Shown: piece by piece, positions 8,601 to 15,560 of the stretch
How the letters are laid out: every line of letters begins with the position of its first letter
Numbering within the stretch: the stretch's first letter is position 1
Program-made: the position numbers and the translations under genes
The notes under the pieces: model-generated
Database searches by the model: none
What the model was told of the DNA's origin: nothing
What the model saw: only the letters and a program-made list of their open reading frames with translations
Assembly (NCBI GenBank): GCA_020444165.1
Contig: JAHLLK010000072.1
Span: 1 to 29,295 of the forward strand
Length of the DNA stretch: 29,295 nucleotides
From: Deltaproteobacteria bacterium
GTDB taxonomy: Bacteria > Desulfobacterota > Desulfarculia > Desulfarculales > Desulfarculaceae
Direction of reading: 5' to 3'

Positions 8601-9302
8601 GGTGTAGTCGGTCATGTGCTTTTCGAACAGGCGCGTGCGGCCGTCGGCCCGGAGGAGGCTGAAGGTGTAGTGATGCTCGTAGGGCTGGCCCGTGGCGAAC
8701 TTCTGGAAGTTGGCGGTCACGAACTCCCGGGATTCCGGGGCGAGGAACTGGACAAAGGAGGCGGCGGCCAACGCCGCTTCGCGCGGATAGCCGGTCAGCC
8801 GCAATATCTCCTCGTTGACCCAGAGGAGCTTGCCCGTTTGGTCGAGGATGGCGATGCCGGCATGGGAGTACTCGGACACGGCGCGGAAGCGCTCCTCGCT
8901 GCTGCGGAGCGCCTCATCGGACTTTTTGCTTTCGGTGATGTCCAGAAAGGAGACCACCACGGCATAGGGCAGGTTCCGGCCGGGCCGGAAAAGGGGCTGG
9001 GTGTTGATGGAGAGCCAGGTGACCGGCTGGCCGGGCCGCTCTAAACCACGCACCTGAGAGCGCAGGCTCCGGCCGGTGGAGAGGGTGACCTGGGAAGGAT
9101 GCTCATGGGGAGGGCAGGGCGAGCCGTCCTCGTGGATCAGCTCCCAGTCCCGGGGAGCTTCCAATTGGCCGAACGCTCCTTCCCCGGGCAGGCCGAAGAT
9201 CTTGCGGGCGCTCTGGTTCCACCTCTCGACTCCCCCGTCAGCCTCCTGGTAGATCACCCCTTCGGTGATGGTTTCCAATATGTTTTCCAGAAGGTTCTTC
9301 AT
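5643..9302 (-). CDS. Hybrid sensor histidine kinase: multi-PAS, GAF, HisKA, HATPase, receiver
   Basis: A 1219-aa soluble signalling protein with no transmembrane segment. About four PAS/PAC units run from residue 1 to 505, each ending in a DIT-type linker (FLDITESK, MLDVTERQ, FDDITEQK, VLDITDRQ). A cysteine-rich GAF-like domain follows at about 511-704 (CMCGNVIRGRFDP), then another PAS at about 710-835. The HisKA motif contains phospho-acceptor His856 in GGIAHDFNN. The ATPase has its N box (NLASNAADAM) and DTGQGMD. The C-terminal receiver carries Asp1151 in LLDLGMPGMGG and the lysine in YVAKPFKREE. Autophosphorylation and relay to Asp1151 are expected. No separate response regulator or output gene is adjacent, so the target is unknown. 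The start at 9302 fits the first PAS domain; the upstream frame extension looks non-coding. Confidence 0.9.
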   Translation of the reverse strand: MKNLLENILETITEGVIYQEADGGVERWNQSARKIFGLPGEGAFGQLEAPRDWELIHEDGSPCPPHEHPSQVTLSTGRSLRSQVRGLERPGQPVTWLSINTQPLFRPGRNLPYAVVVSFLDITESKKSDEALRSSEERFRAVSEYSHAGIAILDQTGKLLWVNEEILRLTGYPREAALAAASFVQFLAPESREFVTANFQKFATGQPYEHHYTFSLLRADGRTRLFEKHMTDYTDQLGRRLLILSMLDVTERQRAQAELRASEERYRALFEGINSGVAVYEVKGEGEDFIFRDFNRSGELHDGQDRSELIGKSLLQARPGAEQFGLVEVMRRVWRTGRPERLPVTLYQDALLTGWYENFVYKLPSGEIVAVFDDITEQKRVELELRKSQERLRLSHEAAQAGAWEWDLATGRNVWSEELWPLYGLSPLEREASYEAWRDSIHPDDRARIEAAVQEAARSGGEINLEWKVNLPGPQERWLLSRGRPHFDDQGRLKSYLGIVLDITDRQQAEREREITLQVLRHLSRPNDLDQLVETVTRLMREWSGCEAVGIRLKQGEDFPYFETRGFPPAFVRAETQLCARDAQGEVLRDPHGQALLECMCGNVIRGRFDPSLPFFSSNGSFWTNSTTDLLASTTEADRQSRTRNRCHGEGYESVALIPLTYGEETFGLLQFNDPRRDRFDSRQIALLERLASNLAIGIAQRYALQALGESEARNRQILMSAMDGFWRTDTSGRLLEVNQAYCRLSGYSREELLAMHIWDLEADENPAAALAHMRRLIEAGDDRFESRHRRKDGSYFDVEVSVQYQEIKGAGECVVFVRDITAAKQAAAERRRLEAQLRQGQKMEALGTLAGGIAHDFNNILGAVLGFAEIAHDDAKAGAANPTDIAQIIAAAERAKELVQQILTFSRKNEPALKPLSLTQTCKKAQAILERTLPKMIALDLELDPDLPPVLGDPTQLEQVLLNLASNAADAMPEGGRLRLATRLLRRDQEMGRRHPEARQGEYALLTVSDTGQGMDQATQGQIFDPFFTTKALGRGTGLGLSTVWGIVKSHGGFISCASQPGRGASFEIHLPALAREALPAAPGRLATTPAPEPGGGETILLADDEGDLRAIASRFLQRAGYRVLEAASGEEALAAYSRQSPPPDLVLLDLGMPGMGGLKCLTALVQAEPAVKVLIASGYAADNQVKTALTAGAAGYVAKPFKREELLGTVRAVLDRD

Positions 9303-9823
9303 GGCGCGGTTTCCATCTGCGAAGTTGACTGCGGGACCGGCAAAAAACCGCCGGGAGGTCTGGCCCCACCCTGGGCCCGGTGGACGCCCGCGGATCAGTA
9401 AGGAGGATCGGATTCCAGTGACGATGGCTGTCCGAGTTGTGGTTGCCGATCCGGTTCCCAGGTCGCAAGCGGGCGCAACATGCGTGATCAAGACAGTGAT
9501 TTTGAGGGCAGCAATCAGCGACGGGAAGGAGCCCGCTGGGGCTATGGGCTGGCGCGCATCCGGTGACGCCGCGAGGGCGCGGGTGATGACCCAGCCTACA
9601 GAAATGAAACGGTTCTCATTTATAAACAAAACCCCGGCGTCCGTCAACCGCAAACCCCGGAATGGCCGGGAGATTGGCTGCGGGCGGGGCCCCCCGGCCA
9701 AGAGGCTGGGGAGCGGGCGATTTCGCCTGGGGTCCGCCAGGCGGGAACCATGGCAAGCCCGCGGCAACTACGGGCTTCACCCGATATCTCCGAGTTGAGC
9801 CCGCCCTGCCCGCGGCCCGGGCC
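9303..9823. other. Long intergenic region upstream of the kinase, no gene seen
   Basis: About 520 bp without a convincing gene. An open frame on plus (9265-9798) overlaps the kinase start and has no recognisable domain, a basic unstructured composition and no ribosome binding site. The region must carry the kinase promoter on the minus strand, and it contains the palindrome at 9602-9621. Confidence 0.5.
9602..9621. promoter_or_regulatory. Fur-box-like palindrome upstream of the kinase
   Basis: The 20 bp AAATGAAACGGTTCTCATTT is an imperfect palindrome with AAATGA/TCATTT ends. Read on the minus strand it resembles Fur-type sites of the AATGAGAA...TTTCATT kind. It lies about 300 bp upstream of the kinase start and is distant from the next plus gene. 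Similarity to Fur boxes is from memory of the consensus, so this is only a candidate. Confidence 0.3.
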
Positions 9824-9852
9824 TTGACAGGTGCAGCCTGACGTACTAAATT
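9824..9852 (+). promoter_or_regulatory. Sigma-70-type promoter of the 9902 gene
   Basis: A perfect -35 hexamer TTGACA (9824-9829) is followed after 17 bp by TAAATT (9847-9852) as -10. Transcription would start near 9859, about 43 bp before the ATG at 9902. The -10 and the start region are covered by the palindromic operator at 9851-9881. Confidence 0.75.
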
Positions 9853-9881
9853 AGTAAATTACTAATTTAGTAATTTACTAA
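9851..9881 (+). promoter_or_regulatory. Doubled 15-bp palindromic operator
   Basis: Two nearly identical palindromes, TTAGTAAATTACTAA (9851-9865) and TTAGTAATTTACTAA (9867-9881), lie 16 bp apart, about one and a half helical turns. They differ only at the central base. They overlap the -10 and transcription start of the promoter, so binding of a dimeric repressor would block RNA polymerase. The AT-only sequence stands out from its GC-rich surroundings. The cognate regulator is not identifiable here. Confidence 0.7.
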
Positions 9882-9901
9882 ACCAAGACGAGGCTGGAGC
9901 C

Positions 9902-10381
9902 ATGGAAATCCCCACCCACCTGAAGCACAAACCGGTCATCACCGTGGAAGACTACGAGAAGGTGGACGGCCGTTACGCCAACCACTCCGACGCCAAGGGC
10001 CTCTCCCTGGGCCTGGCCCAGTGGAACGACCGGGGCCGGGTGGAGATCTCGGCCAAGGTGTGGCGCCACACCGGCGAGAAATGGTCCCGGCAGTCCGAGG
10101 AACTGCCCCTGCACCGGGTGCTGGACCTGGGCATCCTGGTCTGCCAGGCCCTGGCCCATTTCCGGGAGGCCTACCGCTACGAAAAGCTCTACGACGAGGA
10201 GCACCCCCAGCTGGCCCGGGTGGGCCTGCAAGGCGGGGCCATGACCGTGGCGGTTTGCCAGCACAACGAAAACATCGCGGAAGACCTGCAACTTTTTGAC
10301 CAGGCCTTGCACCAGGATGACGAACTGATCGGCGAGCGGCTGGTTACCCTGGCCCGCATTCTCCGGGAAATGGGTTACTAG
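9902..10381 (+). CDS. Conserved uncharacterised protein (probably DUF6530)
   Basis: A 159-aa soluble protein with no signal peptide or membrane segment. The sequence has dense conserved-looking blocks (KHKPVI, VDGRYANHSDAKGLSLGLAQWN, EISAKVWRHTGEKWSRQSEELPLHRVLDL). I recall this pattern from a small bacterial family annotated DUF6530, but I cannot verify the number; no function is known to me. The second half is helical and rich in acidic residues. It has its own strong promoter with a palindromic operator, meaning it is probably tightly repressed and induced by a signal. A weak GAGG-type ribosome binding site precedes the ATG. The GIY-YIG-like gene follows on the same strand after 166 bp. 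Confidence 0.8.
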   Translation: MEIPTHLKHKPVITVEDYEKVDGRYANHSDAKGLSLGLAQWNDRGRVEISAKVWRHTGEKWSRQSEELPLHRVLDLGILVCQALAHFREAYRYEKLYDEEHPQLARVGLQGGAMTVAVCQHNENIAEDLQLFDQALHQDDELIGERLVTLARILREMGY

Positions 10382-10404
10382 CCCGCACATTTCATGGCGC
10401 GGGC
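10381..10404 (+). terminator. Weak hairpin directly after the 9902 gene
   Basis: GCCCGC (10381-10386) pairs with GCGGGC (10399-10404) around a 12-base loop, starting on the last base of the stop codon. No U-tract follows, so termination is uncertain. Confidence 0.25.
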
Positions 10405-10547
10405 GGCTGCGCCAGATGCCCGCCGGCTGTGCCGGTCCGGGGGCAAAAAGTGACTGGAAGAATGGAAGGCATCAATTGAAAAATCGCACCGAATCAGATT
10501 GTGGTCAGACCAACCACCAGGCTCCCATGAAATATCCGGGCTTGGCC

Positions 10548-10910
10548 ATGGCTACGAAAAAGGAACTGAAGGGGCAGTACAAAAACCACCGGCCGGACAT
10601 GGGGGTGTTCCGCATCGCCTCCCGATCCGGCGGTCCCAGCTATCTCTACGCGGCGGCCGACCTCAACGCCTTGCACAACCGCTTCCGTTTCCAGCTCAAA
10701 ATGGGCTCCCACCCCAACAAGAAGTTGCAAAAGGAGTGGCAAGAGCAGGGCGGGGACAATTTCACTATCGAGGTGCTGGAGCGCCTGGATTACGACCAGG
10801 ATGCGGCGAAAACCGATTACACCGAGGAGTTGGAGATCCTGCGCTTGATCTGGGAGGAAAAGTTGCAGGAAAGAACAGCGGACCCGGAGGCCGCGGCGCG
10901 GGAGGCCTGA
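10548..10910 (+). CDS. Divergent GIY-YIG nuclease-family protein
   Basis: A 120-aa protein resembling small GIY-YIG proteins that begin with a KKELK-QYK segment followed by MGVF. Residues about 18-75 give the GIY-YIG-like core: MGVFRI stands where GIY occurs, YLYAA where YIG occurs, and NRFRFQLKMGSHPNKKLQKEW holds the usual Arg-containing helix. The rest is a helical, acidic tail. Because both signature triads are altered (GVF, YLY), nuclease activity is doubtful. The start at 10548 was chosen by similarity to the family's N-terminus; no clear ribosome binding site is present, and 10527 is an alternative ATG. It lies downstream of the repressed gene at 9902 and might be cotranscribed. Confidence 0.7.
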   Translation: MATKKELKGQYKNHRPDMGVFRIASRSGGPSYLYAAADLNALHNRFRFQLKMGSHPNKKLQKEWQEQGGDNFTIEVLERLDYDQDAAKTDYTEELEILRLIWEEKLQERTADPEAAAREA

Positions 10911-11001
10911 TGGTCAAGGCTGGGTGAGGGGCGGCGGCCGGCCGCGGGCGGCGGCCCGCCTCTGATCGTGGCCGCATCGCCCGCGTGAGGCTCCTCCGTG
11001 C

Positions 11002-11673
11002 CTACAAGTCGCCTTTCTGCTCCCAGTACGCGTACTCCCAGGGCCATTCATCCTGGCGCCACAACATGAGCTGGCGCATGCGCTCCTTGAACTCGGCCAT
11101 GCGGGCCGCGACCTCAGGGAACTGCTCCTGGTCCCGCCAGGCCCGCACCAGGCGTTGGCCCAGGGCGTCGGCCCGGCCCGCGATGTCGGCCGGGAACTCG
11201 TCGCCCTGGATGAGGCCCATGGTGGCCCACACCGCCCCCACCGGGGTGATGCCGGTCATCATCAGGAACTGGTTCAGGTACTCGGCGATGGGCTCCTCGT
11301 CGCCGCCGCCCGAGGTGACCACCGCGGCCCCGTATTTCCCCGCAAAACCCAGGCAATGGATCGTGGACCCGCAGCGGTCCAGGAAGGCCTTCAACTGCGC
11401 GCTGACGTTCAGGATGTAGTTGGGGCTGCCCAGCACCAAGCCGTCAGCCGCGGCGATCTTGGCCTGAATCTCCGCGAACCCGTCCTCGCGCACGCACTCG
11501 CCCTTCTTGTGGCAGACGTCGCAGCCCAGGCAGGGCAGCACCGTGTCGCCCTTCAGCACGATGGTTTCGGTCGCCGCGCCTTCGGCCTCCGCGCTGGCCA
11601 GCACCTGGCGGGTGAGGCGCGCCGTGCTGCCGGCCAGGCCGTGGGGGCTGCCCACCAGAGCGATGATTTTCAT
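11002..11673 (-). CDS. NAD(P)H-dependent iron-sulfur flavoprotein (Isf-like)
   Basis: A 223-aa flavodoxin-like protein. The FMN phosphate loop is near the N-terminus (GSPHGLAGSTARL). A compact cysteine motif C-x2-C-x2-C-x5-C follows (CLGCDVCHKKGEC), matching the unusual [4Fe-4S] motif of Isf proteins. A second flavin loop (GSPNYILNVSAQLKAFLDR) and TSGGGDEE complete the fold. Isf-type proteins pass electrons in anaerobes, and some reduce O2 or H2O2. The start has AAGGAGG at ideal distance. The gene is monocistronic, and its C-terminus carries an extra tryptophan-rich helix (about residues 185-223) beyond the core fold. The partner is unknown. Confidence 0.88.
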   Translation of the reverse strand: MKIIALVGSPHGLAGSTARLTRQVLASAEAEGAATETIVLKGDTVLPCLGCDVCHKKGECVREDGFAEIQAKIAAADGLVLGSPNYILNVSAQLKAFLDRCGSTIHCLGFAGKYGAAVVTSGGGDEEPIAEYLNQFLMMTGITPVGAVWATMGLIQGDEFPADIAGRADALGQRLVRAWRDQEQFPEVAARMAEFKERMRQLMLWRQDEWPWEYAYWEQKGDL

Positions 11674-11754
11674 GGGGCCTCCTTGGGGGGGAAAGCAGGT
11701 TGTTGAGGTTCCAAACCACCAGGTTGAATTATCACCCCAGCCTCCCCCGCGTGT

Positions 11755-14220
11755 CTAGCCAGCCAGCCTTTCCCGCCACGCCTCGATGCGTTGCACCACG
11801 TCCTTGGCCACCTCCCTGACTTCCTGTGGGGCGCTGGGCTCCTGGCCCAAATACATCTTCAGCGCCACCACCACCGGCTCCAGCACCAGGGCGCTGGGGG
11901 ATTCCTCCAGAAGTTCCAGGGCGGCTTCGGCTTGGCCGGCGGCGGCGATGGCGGCCAGAGTTTCCGTGGCGGGATTGACGCTGTGTTTGATTAGCTCCAC
12001 TTCCTTGAGAGGGATAGCTAATTCCTGAAGGGCTTCGGAGGCTTTACCTTGGAATGCCAGTGCATTCGCTAAAATAGCATGATGTTTCTTTTTTGTGCTA
12101 TCTTTCGCTATTGCCTCGCGGGACCATGACTCAATCTCTGGTAAATATCGCGGATCGTCTGCCCCTAAAAGGGTGTTTGCTAGATTAATCAAAGATGCAG
12201 CGCCCAAGCGCTTGGTAGCTTGGAGATATTCTTCCAGCAACGCTTTTAAGGCGAATGAATCGTCGCTATTGCTAAACTCCAAGATTAGCAACATAGACCA
12301 AACTTCAAGATTATCTGGTTGTAATTCAATGCTTTTTCGTAGAGCATTTTTGCCGTCTTCTTGGCTGTCAGATTTCTGTAAAAGAAGCCGGCCTAGCTCA
12401 CGCCAAGCAATTGCCAGGCCGGCGTCCAGCTTTACGGCTTTGCGAAGGCATTCCTCGCCTTCTTCAAAATGCTCAAGGTGAAAGGCCAGGATGTAACCAA
12501 GGCTGTACCAGGCCATAGCCATATTATCATCCAATAGTAAGGCTTTTCGAAAATTTCTTTCCCCTTCTTCGTGGCGTCCAAGAAGCTCTGATTGGACCAC
12601 GGCAAGCCTGGCCCAACTTATCGCTATATCTGGATTGATCTCCAAGGATTTCAGTATTTCTGCTTCCCCATCTTCTGGACGTTCGAATAATGTCGCATGT
12701 AGTATTCCGAGTTGGCTCCAAGCTTGGGCAAATTCTGGCTTAAGTTCGATAGCTCTTAGTAGGTAGTATTCTGCCTCGTTTCTTCGATTGTAGTCCACGG
12801 ATAATATAGTTCCAAAGGCGAACCATCCCTCGGGGAAATCAGGCTTATCAGAAGTTAATGCCTTGAGATTATCTTCCCCAGTAACCTGAAGGCTTTCCGG
12901 TAAATCTACCATGGAAAACAACTCTTCCGGCAGGGATAGTAGGATATCGAAACGGTTATCACGCGCCATTGGAAGGCTCAGAATCTCCTCCAGGGCCAGG
13001 TAACTTAACCTCCTCTTCGCCGGCTCCAAGCCGCAGGCTTCCCGCGCGATGTCGGCCGCGGCTTCGGTCAAGTGATCGCCGCCATAAAACTGCACCATGA
13101 AATGGACCACGGCGCGCACCCGTTCGGAGTCCTGGCCCCGGCGCATGAGACAGAAGATGTTGTACAGCCGCTCGGCCAGTTGGTAGGTCTTTTTGCGTTT
13201 CTGGTCGCTGACCACGGCCACCGCGCCCCGCTGCACCAGGCGGCCCAAGAGGGCGGAGGCCTTGCTGGGGGTCAGCCGGGCGGCTGTCGCCACCTGGGCC
13301 GCGGTGCTGTCCTCCCACAGGGTGGCCAGGCAGGCGAAGACCTTGCGCTCCACCGGGGGCAGGGACTCCATGTTGGATTTGAAGTAATCGGTGTGGTCAT
13401 CCACCAGGAAGGTCAAATCTTCCATGAGGGACTGGAAGGAACGGTTGGCCCCGAAATTGGACAGGATGGTCAACAGGCGGGGGTTGCCGCCGGTGAGGAT
13501 ATTGATGGCCCGGGCTTGCGAGGGGAGCAAATCATGGCCGGTGACCAGGCGCCACACCGCCTGGCACTCGGCGATCTCCAAGGGCCGCAACTCATGCAGC
13601 CGGAAGGTTTCGTAGAGCGCCTGGCCGGAATTGTCAATTTGATCAAAGCGCGCCGTGGCCGTGCCCAGGAGCATGGTGCGGGGCTCGTTCAGGAGGGTGT
13701 GCCGCAGCTTCCAGGCGTCGTCGTCCGGGACCTGCTCTCCCAGGACCAGGTTCAAGTTTTCCACCACCAAGAGAATGCGTTTGTTTTCCTGGTCCGCGAA
13801 ATCCAGGAGCTTGGACAAGGCCAGGTGCCGCAGGTCTTCCTCCTTGGGCTCCTCCCGGAGTCGCAAATAGGCTTCCCGCCAGCTGGCCTGGCCGGTCTGC
13901 TCCCCCAGGAAATGCAGGGCTTCCAACCAGAACTGGCCGGCCGAGGCCACCTCGTAGGAGTCCTCGCCGAACATCAGGGGATACCAAGCCTGCTGCAAAT
14001 CCGGCCGGCGGCGCACCTCGGCCGCCACCCGGCGGACCAGGGTGGTCTTGCCGCTGCCCCGCGGGCCGATGACCAAATGATGCTGGTTGGCGGGGCCGCT
14101 GTTCTCCTCGACGACCTCCAGGATCAGCTCCAGGTCGGTCCGGCGCACCACAAAGGAAGCGATCAACGCTTCATCGTCCAAAAAGGCGGGGTTGTATTTC
14201 ATCAGGCGGGGCGGTTCCAT
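11755..14220 (-). CDS. P-loop ATPase with winged-helix-like region and TPR repeats
   Basis: An 821-aa protein. The N-terminal AAA/STAND-like NTPase has Walker A GPRGSGKT at 52-59 (Lys58) and a Walker B-like ILLVVENLN. It is followed by a helical lid and an HTH-like segment (AAQVATAARLTPSKASALLGRLVQRG). From about residue 420 to 740 there are tandem tetratricopeptide repeats (for example AWYSLGYILAFHLEHFEEGEECL... style units). The start at 14220 has GGAGGG upstream and lies 2 bp after the stop of the upstream ATPase, so the two are cotranscribed. The TPR-coding stretch (about 12000-12960) is much more AT-rich than the N-terminal part, which suggests domain replacement. The architecture (ATPase switch plus TPR sensor) resembles STAND signalling or defence proteins, but no effector domain is visible. 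Function unknown. Confidence 0.8.
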   Translation of the reverse strand: MEPPRLMKYNPAFLDDEALIASFVVRRTDLELILEVVEENSGPANQHHLVIGPRGSGKTTLVRRVAAEVRRRPDLQQAWYPLMFGEDSYEVASAGQFWLEALHFLGEQTGQASWREAYLRLREEPKEEDLRHLALSKLLDFADQENKRILLVVENLNLVLGEQVPDDDAWKLRHTLLNEPRTMLLGTATARFDQIDNSGQALYETFRLHELRPLEIAECQAVWRLVTGHDLLPSQARAINILTGGNPRLLTILSNFGANRSFQSLMEDLTFLVDDHTDYFKSNMESLPPVERKVFACLATLWEDSTAAQVATAARLTPSKASALLGRLVQRGAVAVVSDQKRKKTYQLAERLYNIFCLMRRGQDSERVRAVVHFMVQFYGGDHLTEAAADIAREACGLEPAKRRLSYLALEEILSLPMARDNRFDILLSLPEELFSMVDLPESLQVTGEDNLKALTSDKPDFPEGWFAFGTILSVDYNRRNEAEYYLLRAIELKPEFAQAWSQLGILHATLFERPEDGEAEILKSLEINPDIAISWARLAVVQSELLGRHEEGERNFRKALLLDDNMAMAWYSLGYILAFHLEHFEEGEECLRKAVKLDAGLAIAWRELGRLLLQKSDSQEDGKNALRKSIELQPDNLEVWSMLLILEFSNSDDSFALKALLEEYLQATKRLGAASLINLANTLLGADDPRYLPEIESWSREAIAKDSTKKKHHAILANALAFQGKASEALQELAIPLKEVELIKHSVNPATETLAAIAAAGQAEAALELLEESPSALVLEPVVVALKMYLGQEPSAPQEVREVAKDVVQRIEAWRERLAG

Positions 14221-14222
14221 GG

Positions 14223-15464
14223 CTAGCCCTCCACGGGAACCGGGTGGAACAAACGCCCGTAGCGCGCCTTCCACCAATCCCGGAGCAAATGGGAAACGAA
14301 TACGAAGTCTTCGCCTTGGGGCTTCAGGTAACCGTCATGTTCCAGCATACCAAGCAGGAAGGCCAGGTTTGTGGTCTGGTTTTCCAGGGAGGTATGCCGG
14401 CGGCTGAGGGCCTGTATGGCGCCTGGGGTCAGCCGGTTCATGACCGCGGCCTGGGTCAGGAGGTCCAAGGCCAGGGCGGCCAACTCTTTGGGGAGGTTGT
14501 TGGTCAGGCGCTCCTCCATGTGGGCCAGGGACATTTGTCCTTGGGCCCTGAGCATGCGCTCCCGGTAAACCCGTGAGACATCTTCCCCGGTGCAGGCGTC
14601 CATTTCGCGATGCCGGCAATCCGACCGGAGGTGATGGAAAAACATCTGTACGTGGTGAGGGATAAAGCAGCCCAAAAGGGCCAGCATGGCTTCCGGCACC
14701 CCGGGCGGCAAGGTCAGTCGGTAGTTGGCGGCCAGGGCCGCCAGGCAGCCCAGCGCGGTGGGGTTGTCCCAGGCTTCCAGGATAAAGGGGGTGAACGTAT
14801 TGAGGTTGGCGCTCAGGCCGGCCAGGTTCAACACCGGCTCCAGACCGATGGACCCGGCCAGGACGAAAATAAGCTTGCCTTGATGCTCCAAACTGCGGGC
14901 GCGCAACCAGCTCAGCAGGGCTTCCACCTCGCGCCGCCCCTCCCGGGATACCTGGCCTTCCGGCCCACGCAGCATTTTGCTGAGGAGAATCGGCAGTTCG
15001 TCGATGAACAGGACCACCGGCCGGTCTTGTTGGGCCAACAGCTTCAAAATTTGTTGCCCCTTTTGCTGCCAAGACCGACCGGCCAGATCTTTTCGGAGAG
15101 TGATGCTGAGGTCGCCATAGTTCAGGGAGTCCACTCTGTCCGTCAGGCCCCGCAGGGTGTTGCCGAAGACGGCCTTGGTTTTCTCCCAAAGCCCGGCGTG
15201 CTCCCTGGTGGCCAGGGTCAGGCGGACGATCAGGTCGGCCGGGCCGTCGGCGTCCTGCACGTCCAGGAAAAGGCACAGATATTTTTCCTGGAGCCGGTCG
15301 CCGGCTTCCCGCATGAGGCTGGTCTTGCCCATGCGGCGTTGGGCCACGATGGAAACGTGGGCGCCATCTTCCAGCATCTCAGTCAGAAACTTGATTTCGG
15401 TCTCCCGCCCCCAGAAGTCGTGACCCCTGACCACCGCTGCAACTATATTCTTGATTTTTGGCAT
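14223..15464 (-). CDS. P-loop ATPase, archaeal-type AAA family
   Basis: A 413-aa ATP-binding protein. The N-terminus has FWGRETEIKFL, typical of these ATPases, and a variant Walker A AQRRMGKTS (Lys47) in which the first glycine is replaced, as is common in this family. Walker B is PVVLFIDELPILL. The C-terminal third looks like a winged-helix domain (LTPGAIQALSRRH through HDGYLKPQGEDFVFVSHLLRDWW). It is the first gene of an operon with the TPR-ATPase. The start at 15464 was chosen because it lies downstream of the promoter (15505-15533) and has GGGGGG before it; the open frame continues to 15560 only through the promoter and operators. The biological role is unknown. Its own domain content shows no nuclease or membrane effector. 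Confidence 0.8.
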   Translation of the reverse strand: MPKIKNIVAAVVRGHDFWGRETEIKFLTEMLEDGAHVSIVAQRRMGKTSLMREAGDRLQEKYLCLFLDVQDADGPADLIVRLTLATREHAGLWEKTKAVFGNTLRGLTDRVDSLNYGDLSITLRKDLAGRSWQQKGQQILKLLAQQDRPVVLFIDELPILLSKMLRGPEGQVSREGRREVEALLSWLRARSLEHQGKLIFVLAGSIGLEPVLNLAGLSANLNTFTPFILEAWDNPTALGCLAALAANYRLTLPPGVPEAMLALLGCFIPHHVQMFFHHLRSDCRHREMDACTGEDVSRVYRERMLRAQGQMSLAHMEERLTNNLPKELAALALDLLTQAAVMNRLTPGAIQALSRRHTSLENQTTNLAFLLGMLEHDGYLKPQGEDFVFVSHLLRDWWKARYGRLFHPVPVEG

Positions 15465-15473
15465 CTTGCCCCC

Positions 15474-15552
15474 CAACAAAATTGTTGCCAGCAAATCTGT
15501 TGTCAGATTACGGCGGAACTTCATGTTTGTCAAGTGTGCCAACAAATATGTT
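15474..15552 (-). promoter_or_regulatory. Three CAACA-type operator repeats
   Basis: Palindromic CAACA-type sites surround the promoter of the ATPase operon. CAACAAAATTGTTG (15474-15487) and CAACAAATATGTTG (15539-15552) are good copies, and GCAAATCTGTTG (15491-15502) is a partial one. One site lies upstream of the -35, the partial one at the transcription start, and one in the leader. This layout suggests repression by a dimeric regulator. Neither ATPase is an obvious DNA-binding repressor, though their winged-helix-like segments leave autoregulation possible. Confidence 0.55.
15505..15533 (-). promoter_or_regulatory. Sigma-70-type promoter of the ATPase operon
   Basis: On the minus strand TTGACA (15528-15533) is followed by exactly 17 bp and TAATCT (15505-15510). 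Transcription would start near 15498, about 34 bp before the chosen ATG at 15464. This is the main reason for rejecting the upstream ATGs at 15524 and 15560. Confidence 0.75.
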
Positions 15553-15560
15553 GGCAACAA

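Noticed and set aside
6684..9044. 786-codon plus frame inside the hybrid kinase
   Set aside because: Antisense shadow; the minus frame carries PAS, GAF, HisKA and receiver motifs.
9265..9798. 177-codon plus frame upstream of the kinase
   Set aside because: No ribosome binding site, no recognisable domain, overlaps the kinase start; composition not coding-like.
15465..15560. N-terminal extension of the first ATPase
   Set aside because: It reads through the promoter (15505-15533) and operator repeats, so those codons are not transcribed from that promoter.
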